Positions 1-7,614 of a DNA stretch of 20,550 nucleotides are shown here, piece by piece. Positions within the stretch are counted from its first letter, which is position 1. Every line of letters begins with the position of its first letter. The notes under the pieces were generated by a model. That model was not told the DNA's origin, did no database searches, and saw only the letters and a list, made by a program, of their open reading frames with translations. Origin of the DNA: Candidatus Proelusimicrobium tauri (GTDB lineage: Bacteria > Elusimicrobiota > Elusimicrobia > Elusimicrobiales > Elusimicrobiaceae); assembly GCA_002311025.1 (NCBI GenBank), contig DBYY01000008.1, positions 2,228-22,777 of the forward strand, given 5' to 3'. The position numbers and the translations under genes were made by a program.

Positions 1-3000
1 GCCGAATCTTATTATCAACAAGCAGGCAAGGAAATAATAAAAGGTAATTTTGAGCAGGCTTTAAAATACTATAATCTAGCAATTGAACTTAACCCAAACG
101 AAGCAAAATATTATTTTGATAGAGGTCATTATTGTTATTACGCAAGAGATTCTAGACATCTTGAATTGGCGGACTATAATAAAGCAATAGAACTTGACCC
201 TACAAATGATGAATATTACTTTCAACGTGCCCTTCTCAAAAAGTATTCATTTGAAGATGATAAAGGTGCTTTAAAAGACTTAGTTTTATCTATAAAAAAT
301 GATAAACTTAATAGCCCATACTCGCGCGAGTTATTTAAAAAATGGTCCGGGCAAAGTTATGAAGAATATATTAAGGCAAATGATTTTACTGCTCCACAAA
401 GTAATAGTTTTTTACAAAGAATAAAAGATAACTTTTTTGATTTTGGAAATTCCGGTGTTTTATTTTCTACGGTAGTTCCCTTGCCGATACCTCCTGTACT
501 TGCCGAGTTTTTGACGGGCAAAATTACCTCACAGGAATTTTTGGATAGAATTAACGGCAGAGAACCTAAAAGCGAAGATCCCAAATTTTACGCAGGTAAA
601 GCGCGTGAAGCAATCTCCAAAGGTGATATTTTTGGCGCAATAAATTATTATGACTTGGCAATAGAAAGAGATCCGAATAATGCTTTATATCATTTTTACA
701 GAGCAGGTTTAAGAGATAATAAAGGTGCTTTGGCAGATTATAATAAAGCCATAGAACTTGATCCCCAAAATGCAATATTTTATGAAGATAGAGCCTATTT
801 GAAAGAGAAATACTTAAAAGATCGTATAGGTGCTTTAGAAGATTATACTAAAGCAATAGAACTTGATCCCCAAAATGCTTATCTTTATGTGTCAAGAGGA
901 TCATTAAAATATGCTATATCAGACTTTACAGGTGCCAAGGCAGATTACGATAAGGCAATAGAATTAAATTCTACTGTTTCTGAATGGTATCACAAAAGAG
1001 GTTATATCAGAGATAGATATTTAAACGATATTAACGGTGCTTTGGTAGATTATAATAAAGCCATAGAACTTTCTCCCACTGAATCAAAGTATTTTTTTTA
1101 TCGCGCAAGATTAAAACGCCATAAATTTAAACAATTTGAAGAAGCAAAAAAAGATTATCTTAAAGCAATAGAATTAAACCCAGACAATTTCGCTTATTAT
1201 CAAGAAGCAGCCGATAGTGAATTTTTAAACGGCAATTATGAAATCGCTTTAGATTTTTATAACAAGGCTATTGCCATTGCACCCGATAATGCAGATTTAT
1301 ACATATACAGAGGTCGTTTAAAATATAAATATCTTAACGATACTAAAGGTGGTATGGATGATTATAATAAGGCAATAGAAATCAATCCGGAAGATCCTTC
1401 TTATTATAGTAAAAGAGGTTCTTTGAAAGGTCATTATTTAAATGATTATGAAGGCTCTTTGGAAGATTTTAATAAAGCAATAGAAATTAATCCTGAAGAA
1501 CCCTCTTATTATAGTAGAAAAGCCAGATTGTTATACTATAAATTAAATGATCTTTCAGGTGCTTTAGAGGCGTTGGATCAAGCCATTAAATATGATCCGA
1601 CAAATCCCGAATATTATTTAAGAAGATCCGGAATAAAGAGATTTTATTTGAATGATTCTCAAGGTGCTTTGGAAGACATAGAAAATGCTGTAAAACTTAG
1701 AAATAATGATGCCGATTTATATGGCATAATAGGCGATATAAAATTTACCGACTTAAAAGATTATCAAGGGGCCTATGAAGCATATAATGAGGCTATTAGA
1801 CTTAATCCAGATGTGGCCGAATGGCATAATAAGAGAGGTTTTATCAGTTTTAGACATTTAAAATACCTATCCGTTGCTTTAGCTGATTATAACCGAGCAA
1901 TAGAACTTGATCCCCAAGAGTCTTTATATTATCTTAACAGGGCAAATTTAAAGTTTTATGTTTTAAATGATGAAACTGATGCTTTTACAGATTATACTAA
2001 AGCCATAGAAGTTTCTCCCACCAATGCCAGATATTATTATGAACGCGCAAAAAGATATTATTTGACGCATGATATAGATTCTGCCATACAAGATATGGAA
2101 AATGCCGTTAAGTATGATCCCGAAAGAGTAAGTTATAGAAATATACTGAAAGAATGGAGCGAAGATAGCAATATCGCCCCTGAAAAAATAGAAGCGGAAG
2201 AAATTTTTGACGATAATTTAAAGGAAAATTCCAAAGGACTTAAACAACTGTTACAAGGTTTAAGTGAAAGAATCTTCGGTCCCAAAAGGTCAAGTACAAG
2301 CGGTAAATTATACATCTCCTTCGTTTTAGTTCCTCCGCAAGAAGTAATTCAACTTTTAACGGGCGATTTAACTCTTGAGCAATTAAACAACAGAACCCGC
2401 GCCATTGAAACAGCATTTGCCAATGCCGAGGAAACAACACTCACAATGCTAAAAGATATTAATTCCCCTGAATCAATAGGGTTTTTCTTATTTAATCTTT
2501 ATGGCGAACTTGAAGATGCCGGCGTAAATAAAAATAAAATTAAAAAAGTTATTGAGATTACTCAAAAATATTTAAGAGATCAACTGCCCAAAGATGTTAG
2601 ATATATGGAAAGTATGAAAGCGCTTCAAAACGGCTTTATTCTTGAACAAAGAGGCGCGCCCGAAGAAAAAATTCTTAAATTTTATAATCAGGCTATTGAC
2701 TGGGATAATACCAATGCAGAGGCTTATCACAGACGTGCCGGCATAAAATTTTTTATTTTTGATAAAACAGCAAAGGATGATTACGAAAAGGCTATTGCTT
2801 TAGATTCTGAAAACAAAGGGTATAAAGAAGAATATAAATTATACTTAGCAGTTTATAGAGAAATGTTAGGACTTACGGCAACCGTTACTACTCTTTTCAA
2901 AAACTTTACAAACAGATTATCAAATATTTTGTCTGATCTTTTAAACCAAGCATCAAAAAACGCAAAACCTTTTACAAAGGATGAAAAACAAATTAAAGCC

Positions 3001-4530
3001 AGAGAATTTGCCCAAAAAGCCTATGAAAAAAGATTAAAAGGCTACGCATCAACTTCCCTTACTTATTACAACGCGGCCATTGCTTTAGATCCCAGTAAAG
3101 CCGATTATTATTTTGAACGCGCCCTTAGCAAAGATCAAGATTTTAGTGATTATGAAGGGGCTATGGATGACTATATATCCGCAATGGATCTTGATCCCCA
3201 AAATGCAGATTTTTATATGGAAAATGCATCCAAAGCCATAAGCACAAAAATCGTCAGACAGGAAGAAGCCCAAGAATATAGAAAGTCCTTTGAATTCAAT
3301 ATAAAAGAAGGTAACTACGAAGAAGCCTTGGCAGATATAAACGAAGCAATAGAACTTGATCCTTATAACGGTGAATATTTTTACGAACGCGGAAATTTCT
3401 ACTTTAATATGAATAACTTAAAGAGATCCTTTGCCGATATAAGTAGAGCCATAGAACTTAATCCTGATGAGGCAGGCTATTATATGGCACGCGGAAATGT
3501 AAAAATGTTTTTAGGTAATTTTGTTGGCGCTTTTGAAGATATGAACAAGGCCATAGAAATTGATGCTACAAATGTCTTTTATTATATTGGTCGCGCAAAT
3601 GCCAGAAAAATGTTTAAAGATTATAGCGGGGCACTTGCCGATTTTAATACGGCAATTAAACTTGATCCGGAAGAATCAAATCTTTATACCATGCGTGCTA
3701 ACTTTAAATATAATCTTGGCGATTATGAGGGTTGTTTGAAAGATTATAACAAAGCAGTAGAACTTGACCCGGAAAACCCTACAAATTATGTTTTGCGCGC
3801 GCCTATTAAAATGGGCTTTGGCGACCCGGAGGGTGCTTTGGCAGATTATGATAAAGCAATAGAACTGGATCCTGAAGATGATATCCTTTATAATCTGCGC
3901 GCTATCACCAAAGAAGGTATGGAAGATGATATTGGGGCTATTGAAGATTTTAGTAAAGCAATAGAACTTGACCCGGAAAATGCCGATTATTATTACTCCC
4001 GCGCTTTAGCAAAGAGTAATTTGGAAGGTTCTGAAGTACCTTTGAATGACTATGATAGAGCAGTAGAACTAGATCCTTTAAACGACGAGTTTCACTACGG
4101 GCGCGCCCTTGCTTTACAACAGCAGGAAAATTATATAGACGCTCTTGAAGATCTTGACGATGCCATTGCCCTTGATGAAAACAATGATTTATATTACTTT
4201 AGTCGCGCTATTTTAAAGAAAAAATTTGATGATATTGACGGCGCTTTAGCAGATTTAGATAAGGCAATAGTACTTGATCCCAAAAATGATGACTATTATT
4301 TTGAACGTGCCATAACTTACGGTGATAACGGTTATTATAAAGAGTCTTTAAAAGATCTTGATAGAGCAATAGAACTTGCTCCAAAAGAAGCAGAATATTA
4401 TTATGAAAGAGGTCTTATAAAGGAAAATCTTTCTGATTTTACAGGGGCCGGCAAAGATTTTGAAAAGGCTTTTAAAATGGATCCTAAAGATCCGGACTTC
4501 CGCAAAATGTTTGAAAAATACTCTAAATAG
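1..4530 (+). CDS. Giant TPR-repeat protein, 3' part (5' end outside window)
   Basis: The frame is open from base 1 to TAG at 4528-4530 and gives at least 1509 residues. The leucine codon TTG at 166 is internal: TPR sequence continues upstream of it to the window edge, so the start is missing. I count about 33 TPR-like units with the consensus helix-B core KAIELDP followed by YYxxRA. TPRs form superhelical scaffolds for protein binding; no enzymatic domain is visible. Two non-TPR linkers (about residues 116-195 and 720-875) share a hydrophobic stretch ending PPxxxxxxLTG[KD][IL]T. TPR blocks end in similar caps: LFKKWS (111-116), ILKEWS (715-720) and FEKYS at the C-terminus. The N-terminal array uses 35-residue units and the C-terminal array 34-residue units. 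Localisation cannot be judged without the N-terminus. The gene ends in its own terminator. The TPR call is very secure; the function is unknown. Confidence 0.93.
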   Translation, partial: AESYYQQAGKEIIKGNFEQALKYYNLAIELNPNEAKYYFDRGHYCYYARDSRHLELADYNKAIELDPTNDEYYFQRALLKKYSFEDDKGALKDLVLSIKNDKLNSPYSRELFKKWSGQSYEEYIKANDFTAPQSNSFLQRIKDNFFDFGNSGVLFSTVVPLPIPPVLAEFLTGKITSQEFLDRINGREPKSEDPKFYAGKAREAISKGDIFGAINYYDLAIERDPNNALYHFYRAGLRDNKGALADYNKAIELDPQNAIFYEDRAYLKEKYLKDRIGALEDYTKAIELDPQNAYLYVSRGSLKYAISDFTGAKADYDKAIELNSTVSEWYHKRGYIRDRYLNDINGALVDYNKAIELSPTESKYFFYRARLKRHKFKQFEEAKKDYLKAIELNPDNFAYYQEAADSEFLNGNYEIALDFYNKAIAIAPDNADLYIYRGRLKYKYLNDTKGGMDDYNKAIEINPEDPSYYSKRGSLKGHYLNDYEGSLEDFNKAIEINPEEPSYYSRKARLLYYKLNDLSGALEALDQAIKYDPTNPEYYLRRSGIKRFYLNDSQGALEDIENAVKLRNNDADLYGIIGDIKFTDLKDYQGAYEAYNEAIRLNPDVAEWHNKRGFISFRHLKYLSVALADYNRAIELDPQESLYYLNRANLKFYVLNDETDAFTDYTKAIEVSPTNARYYYERAKRYYLTHDIDSAIQDMENAVKYDPERVSYRNILKEWSEDSNIAPEKIEAEEIFDDNLKENSKGLKQLLQGLSERIFGPKRSSTSGKLYISFVLVPPQEVIQLLTGDLTLEQLNNRTRAIETAFANAEETTLTMLKDINSPESIGFFLFNLYGELEDAGVNKNKIKKVIEITQKYLRDQLPKDVRYMESMKALQNGFILEQRGAPEEKILKFYNQAIDWDNTNAEAYHRRAGIKFFIFDKTAKDDYEKAIALDSENKGYKEEYKLYLAVYREMLGLTATVTTLFKNFTNRLSNILSDLLNQASKNAKPFTKDEKQIKAREFAQKAYEKRLKGYASTSLTYYNAAIALDPSKADYYFERALSKDQDFSDYEGAMDDYISAMDLDPQNADFYMENASKAISTKIVRQEEAQEYRKSFEFNIKEGNYEEALADINEAIELDPYNGEYFYERGNFYFNMNNLKRSFADISRAIELNPDEAGYYMARGNVKMFLGNFVGAFEDMNKAIEIDATNVFYYIGRANARKMFKDYSGALADFNTAIKLDPEESNLYTMRANFKYNLGDYEGCLKDYNKAVELDPENPTNYVLRAPIKMGFGDPEGALADYDKAIELDPEDDILYNLRAITKEGMEDDIGAIEDFSKAIELDPENADYYYSRALAKSNLEGSEVPLNDYDRAVELDPLNDEFHYGRALALQQQENYIDALEDLDDAIALDENNDLYYFSRAILKKKFDDIDGALADLDKAIVLDPKNDDYYFERAITYGDNGYYKESLKDLDRAIELAPKEAEYYYERGLIKENLSDFTGAGKDFEKAFKMDPKDPDFRKMFEKYSK
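1268..2105 (+). repeat. Tandem 105-nt coding repeat (35-residue TPR units)
   Basis: Using the Ala codon of the KAIE motif as a marker, its second base falls at 1268, 1373, 1478, 1583, 1688, 1793, 1898 and 2003, a constant 105-nt period; 2105 follows after 102 nt. Units here carry an extra residue around a YLND/KLND motif between the two helices. Neighbouring units around 1371-1420 and 1476-1520 are clearly similar at DNA level, which suggests fairly recent unit duplication. The repeat lies inside the TPR gene and is not an independent element. Confidence 0.85.
3347..4469 (+). repeat. Tandem 102-nt coding repeat (34-residue TPR units)
   Basis: The same marker base falls at 3347, 3449, 3551, 3653, 3755, 3857, 3959, 4061, 4163, 4265, 4367 and 4469. 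That is twelve successive positions exactly 102 nt apart, the canonical 34-residue TPR length. No spacer interrupts the array, unlike the upstream part of the same gene. Confidence 0.88.
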
Positions 4531-4560
4531 AGATTTACACAATATTAAAATTAATATTCA

Positions 4561-4595
4561 AAATACCCCTTTAGACTTCTAAGGGGGTATTTTTT
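4561..4595 (+). terminator. Rho-independent terminator of the TPR gene
   Basis: A 13-bp stem (4561-4573 with 4580-4592, one T-G wobble) has a 6-nt loop and a C4/G5 core, and runs directly into a T tract at 4590-4595. It sits about 30 nt after the TPR stop and before the gap promoter. Confidence 0.9.
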
Positions 4596-4623
4596 ATAAA
4601 GGTAGAAAATAATAAAAAATCTA

Positions 4624-4652
4624 TTGCTAGTGACTTCCTAAAATGGTATCAT
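4624..4652 (+). promoter_or_regulatory. Sigma70-type promoter of the gap-pgk-secG operon
   Basis: TTGCTA at 4624-4629 and TATCAT at 4647-4652 are separated by 17 nt. The expected start near 4659 leaves a leader of about 29 nt with the ribosome site AGGAGG at 4673-4678. The hexamers fit the consensus well, and the position after a terminator and before an operon supports the call. Confidence 0.72.
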
Positions 4653-4687
4653 ATAAGGGAAATAAAATCTCTAGGAGGATTATTAAG

Positions 4688-5701
4688 ATGTCCATTAAAG
4701 TTGGTATTAACGGCTTTGGCCGTATTGGCAGATTCGTTTTCAGAGCTGCCCAAGAAAGAAAAGATATTGAAATTGTCGGTATTAACGATTTATGCCCTGT
4801 TGATTATTTGGCTTATATGCTCAAATACGATACAATGCACGGCAGATTTGAAGGCACAATTGAAGCTGATGTCGAAAACAGCCAGTTAATTGTTAACGGC
4901 AAAAAAATCCGCGTAACCGCAGTTAAAGATCCCGCAGAACTTGCTTGGGATAAAGTCGGCGCAGAATATGTTGTTGAATCTACCGGTTTATTCTTAACAA
5001 AAGAAAAAGCTCAGGCCCACATTAAAGCCGGTGCAAAATATGTCGTAATGTCCGCTCCTTCAAAAGACGATACTCCGATGTTCGTCTGTGGTGTTAACGA
5101 AAAAACCTATGTAAAAGGTACACAATTTGTTTCCAATGCTTCTTGCACAACAAACTGCTTAGCACCTATTGCTAAAGTTTTAAACGATAAGTTCGGTATT
5201 AAAGACGGTCTTATGACAACCGTTCATTCCGTAACCGCAACCCAAAAAACCGTTGACGGTCCTTCTATGAAAGATTGGCGCGGCGGCAGAGCAGCCAGTG
5301 GAAATATTATTCCTTCTTCCACCGGTGCTGCAAAAGCAGTCGGTAAGGTTATTCCTTCTTTGAACGGCAAACTTACCGGTATGTCAATGCGCGTTCCTAC
5401 TTTGGATGTTTCCGTAGTAGACTTAACCGTTAACTTGGCTAAACCTGCAAAATATGAAGAAATTTGCAAAGCCATGAAAGAAGCCAGCGAAGGTGAACTT
5501 AAAGGTATTTTAGGTTATACAGATGAAGCAGTTGTTTCTTCTGATTTCCTTGGTTGCCCGCTTACTTCTATTTTTGATGCCAAAGCAGGTATTGCTTTAA
5601 CAGATACTTTCGTTAAAGTCGTTTCTTGGTATGACAACGAAATCGGCTACTCTAATAAAGTTCTCGATTTAATTGCTCATATGGCTTCAGTTAACAAATA
5701 A
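4688..5701 (+). CDS. gap: Glyceraldehyde-3-phosphate dehydrogenase (type I, NAD)
   Basis: The product is 337 residues, normal for the family. It catalyses the phosphorylating oxidation of glyceraldehyde-3-phosphate in cytoplasmic glycolysis. The N-terminal Rossmann motif INGFGRIGR and the Asp of GIND, at the position that favours NAD over NADP, are present. The catalytic motif SNASCTTNC carries Cys153, followed by TVHSVTATQ with the active-site His and the phosphate-binding stretch DWRGGRAASGNIIPSSTGAA. The start is set at ATG 4688 because AGGAGG at 4673-4678 lies 9 nt upstream. An in-frame ATG at 4643 would add 15 residues but lies within the promoter. It is first in an operon with pgk and secG. 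Confidence 0.97.
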   Translation: MSIKVGINGFGRIGRFVFRAAQERKDIEIVGINDLCPVDYLAYMLKYDTMHGRFEGTIEADVENSQLIVNGKKIRVTAVKDPAELAWDKVGAEYVVESTGLFLTKEKAQAHIKAGAKYVVMSAPSKDDTPMFVCGVNEKTYVKGTQFVSNASCTTNCLAPIAKVLNDKFGIKDGLMTTVHSVTATQKTVDGPSMKDWRGGRAASGNIIPSSTGAAKAVGKVIPSLNGKLTGMSMRVPTLDVSVVDLTVNLAKPAKYEEICKAMKEASEGELKGILGYTDEAVVSSDFLGCPLTSIFDAKAGIALTDTFVKVVSWYDNEIGYSNKVLDLIAHMASVNK

Positions 5702-5716
5702 GTTGTTTTAAAAAGT

Positions 5717-5744
5717 CGGGGTTCTCTATTTAAAGAGGACCCCG
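5717..5744 (+). promoter_or_regulatory. Intercistronic hairpin between gap and pgk
   Basis: An 11-bp GC-rich stem (5717-5727 with 5734-5744, one wobble pair) has a 6-nt loop and starts 15 nt after the gap stop. No T run follows directly; a T-rich stretch comes only about 6 nt later (5751-5761). It may stabilise or process the gap message, or attenuate transcription into pgk, and so could give more GAPDH than PGK. The structure is visible; the role is inferred. Confidence 0.6.
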
Positions 5745-5780
5745 CACAGATTTTAATTTTTAAAGATTCGGGGAATAAAT

Positions 5781-6983
5781 ATGAACCTAAATGATATTGT
5801 AAAAATGCAAGATGTAAATTTGGACGGAAAAAATGTTCTTGTCCGCGTAGATTATAATGTGCCTTTAAAAGACGGCAAAGTAGATAATCCCAAGCGTATT
5901 AACGCAACACAAAAAACAGTAAAATACTTACTTTCTAAAGGGGCAAGAGTTGTTTTAATTTCTCATTTAGGCAGACCTAAGGGCAAAGTCGCACCGGAAT
6001 TTTCTTTGAAACCTTTAGTAGAAGAAGTTGAAAAAGCAATGGGAACAAAAGTTAATTTTGCAAGCGATTGTGTCGGCCCGGAAGCAGAAGCGGTTGTTGC
6101 CGCAACAAAAAAAGGCGAAATTGCTTTGCTTGAAAACTTGCGCTTTCACCCCGAAGAAGAAGCAAATGATAAAGAATTTGCTAAAAAACTTGCTAAACAC
6201 GGTGAAATCTTTATTCAAGAGGCCTTTGGCACAGTTCACCGCGCACACGCTTCCACAAGTGCAATAACTGAATTTTTACCTTCTGCAGCCGGCTATCTTA
6301 TTCAAAAAGAAGTTGAGTTTTTAGGCGGTGCTTTAGAAAATCCCCAAAGACCTTTTGCCGCAATTATCGGCGGTGCAAAAGTTTCCGATAAAATTATGCT
6401 TCTTAACAATTTGCTTGATAAAGTTAATGTTTTAGTTATCGGCGGTGCAATGGCTTATACCTTTATTAAGGCACTTGGCTATAATGTTGGCAATTCTCTT
6501 GTCGATAATGACAAAATCGAAGAAGCTAAACAAGTTATGGCAAAAGCCAAAGCAAAAGGCGTTGAGTTATTATTGCCGCAAGATTCTGTTTGCGCAAAAG
6601 AATTTAAAGACGGTATCGAAACCATAACCACCCAAGACCAAAATGTTCCCGAAGGGTATATGGGGCTTGATATCGGTCCTAAAACAATTGAGTATTTCAA
6701 AAATGCTCTTAGCAAATGCAAAACAATTTTCTGGAACGGTCCTGTCGGCGTGTTTGAAATGGCAAGTTATTCAAAAGGCAGTTTTGCTATTGCCCAAATG
6801 CTTGCAGATTTAACAACAAAAGGAACTATTACCATTATCGGTGGTGGCGATAGTTTAAACGTTCTTAAAAAAGCAAAAATAGCAAGTAGTGCGGTTTCCC
6901 ATGCTTCAACCGGTGGCGGTGCAAGTATGGAATTTGTGGAAGGTAAAGAACTTCCCGGTATTACGGCTTTATTAAAAAAATAA
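5781..6983 (+). CDS. pgk: Phosphoglycerate kinase
   Basis: The product is 400 residues, full length. It transfers phosphate from 1,3-bisphosphoglycerate to ADP in glycolysis. The N-domain motifs are VLVRVDYNVPLKDG and the 3-PG-binding SHLGRPKG, ENLRFHPEEE and FGTVHRAHAS. The C-domain nucleotide site includes IIGGAKVSDKI, FWNGPVGVFE and TIIGGGDS, followed by the hinge/catalytic STGGGASMEF. In the usual NDAFG stretch this protein reads QEAFG, a conservative change. ATG 5781 gives the usual short lead before the first beta strand; the ribosome site is only a weak GGGGA at 5770-5774, so expression may depend on the gap transcript. secG follows after 13 nt. Confidence 0.97.
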   Translation: MNLNDIVKMQDVNLDGKNVLVRVDYNVPLKDGKVDNPKRINATQKTVKYLLSKGARVVLISHLGRPKGKVAPEFSLKPLVEEVEKAMGTKVNFASDCVGPEAEAVVAATKKGEIALLENLRFHPEEEANDKEFAKKLAKHGEIFIQEAFGTVHRAHASTSAITEFLPSAAGYLIQKEVEFLGGALENPQRPFAAIIGGAKVSDKIMLLNNLLDKVNVLVIGGAMAYTFIKALGYNVGNSLVDNDKIEEAKQVMAKAKAKGVELLLPQDSVCAKEFKDGIETITTQDQNVPEGYMGLDIGPKTIEYFKNALSKCKTIFWNGPVGVFEMASYSKGSFAIAQMLADLTTKGTITIIGGGDSLNVLKKAKIASSAVSHASTGGGASMEFVEGKELPGITALLKK

Positions 6984-6996
6984 GAGGAGAAAATAA

Positions 6997-7278
6997 ATGT
7001 ATACTTTAGTTTTAATTCTTCACATTGTTGCTTGTTTGTTTCTTATTTGCTTAGTGCTTATGCAAAGCGGCAAAGGTTCTGCTGCTGGTATCTTCGGTAG
7101 TTCTAACAGCGATAGCGTTTTTGCCGGCCCTAGCGCAGCAACTTTTATAACAAAACTTACAGCAGGTGTGGCAGCAGTTCTTATTTTTACATCTATCTTT
7201 TTGACTATCAGTGTTTCTAAACGAGGTATGTCTTCAGTAGTTGATAATGTAAAAGTTCCTGTTTCCCAAACAAAATAA
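6997..7278 (+). CDS. secG: SecG subunit of the SecYEG translocon
   Basis: The product is 93 residues with two membrane spans (about 2-21 and 52-72). Between them lies the family signature LVLMQSGKG and a Gly/Ser-rich cytoplasmic loop. SecG is the accessory subunit of the protein-export channel in the inner membrane and assists SecA-driven transport. A strong ribosome site, GAGGAG at 6984-6989, lies 7 nt from ATG. The short polar tail after TM2 is usual. Linkage to pgk is common in bacteria, often with tpiA between, which is absent here. The operon ends at the terminator 7300-7334. Confidence 0.93.
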   Translation: MYTLVLILHIVACLFLICLVLMQSGKGSAAGIFGSSNSDSVFAGPSAATFITKLTAGVAAVLIFTSIFLTISVSKRGMSSVVDNVKVPVSQTK

Positions 7279-7299
7279 CAAATAATAAAAATCTAAAAG

Positions 7300-7334
7300 A
7301 GGCCTATTTCTCAAAAAGGAAATAGGCCTTTTTT
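7300..7334 (+). terminator. Rho-independent terminator of gap-pgk-secG
   Basis: A perfect 11-bp inverted repeat, AGGCCTATTTC (7300-7310) with GAAATAGGCCT (7319-7329), has an 8-nt loop and runs into six T's at 7329-7334. Confidence 0.95.
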
Positions 7335-7339
7335 ACATC

Positions 7340-7368
7340 TTGAAAAAATTACAAATGTCATATATACT
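7340..7368 (+). promoter_or_regulatory. Near-consensus promoter in the secG-tgt gap
   Basis: TTGAAA at 7340-7345 and TATACT at 7363-7368 have exactly 17 nt between them. The predicted start is near 7375. It lies just after the secG terminator and points into a stretch with no conventional gene, so it must drive a small RNA, the small ORF at 7537, or both. Confidence 0.65.
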
Positions 7369-7420
7369 TTCACTGTGGGATATGTTTAAACCATTGGGAA
7401 AATATAAATAATAATTAGGG

Positions 7421-7455
7421 GCAGCATTTTTATAATGCCTGCTTTTTATTTTTTC
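7421..7455 (+). terminator. Early terminator-like hairpin (sRNA end or attenuator)
   Basis: GCAGCATT (7421-7428) pairs with AATGCCTGC (7434-7442) apart from one bulged C at 7438. The loop is 5 nt and a T-rich tail follows at 7443-7455. It lies only about 50 nt after the predicted start at 7375. The expected product is a short RNA of about 75 nt, with readthrough needed to reach 7537. Confidence 0.55.
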
Positions 7456-7467
7456 TAAAAAAGAAAA

Positions 7468-7475
7468 AGGAGGTG
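7468..7475 (+). promoter_or_regulatory. Perfect Shine-Dalgarno sequence with no standard start
   Basis: AGGAGGTG is a full-strength ribosome-binding sequence, but no ATG, GTG or TTG lies at the usual distance. The frame from ATA at 7480 is open for 17 codons to TAA at 7531-7533, next to the start of the 25-codon ORF. It may be a non-coding structural element, a relic, or a rare AUA start. Confidence 0.4.
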
Positions 7476-7536
7476 TCTTATAAGAAAAACAGGTAATAAA
7501 GCAGAAAAATTGATAAGTAATAGGAGAAAGTAATAT

Positions 7537-7614
7537 ATGAAGGAAAAATATGTAAATATAATGCTTATTGCGCTATGTGCGTTTCTTTTGGCGTTTCTTG
7601 CCATAACTTCTTGA
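7537..7614 (+). CDS. Candidate 25-residue single-TM small protein
   Basis: ATG 7537 to TGA 7612-7614 encodes 25 residues. A short charged start, MKEKY, is followed by an almost wholly hydrophobic segment including MLIALCAFLLAFLAI. That is one membrane helix with positive and mixed charge on the N side. AGGAGA at 7522-7527 gives a good ribosome site 9 nt from ATG. It lies downstream of the promoter at 7340 and hairpin at 7421, and its last codons form the left arm of the inverted repeat 7607-7637. I recognise no family. A small inner-membrane peptide, such as a regulator or a type I-toxin-like peptide, is possible. The ribosome site and composition favour a real gene, but the short length means chance cannot be excluded. 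Confidence 0.5.
   Translation: MKEKYVNIMLIALCAFLLAFLAITS

Noticed and set aside
700..4470. Regular short direct repeats resembling a CRISPR array
   Set aside because: The repeats are imperfect, in frame and encode TPR helices; the 'spacers' are the other half of each TPR.
4535..4560. AT-only palindrome after the TPR stop
   Set aside because: It is short and made only of A and T; likely chance in an AT-rich spacer, while the adjacent GC-cored hairpin explains termination.
4643..4687. N-terminal extension of GAPDH from ATG 4643
   Set aside because: These codons overlap the -10 element and carry the AGGAGG site; GAPDH proteins begin a few residues before the GFGRIGR motif, matching ATG 4688.
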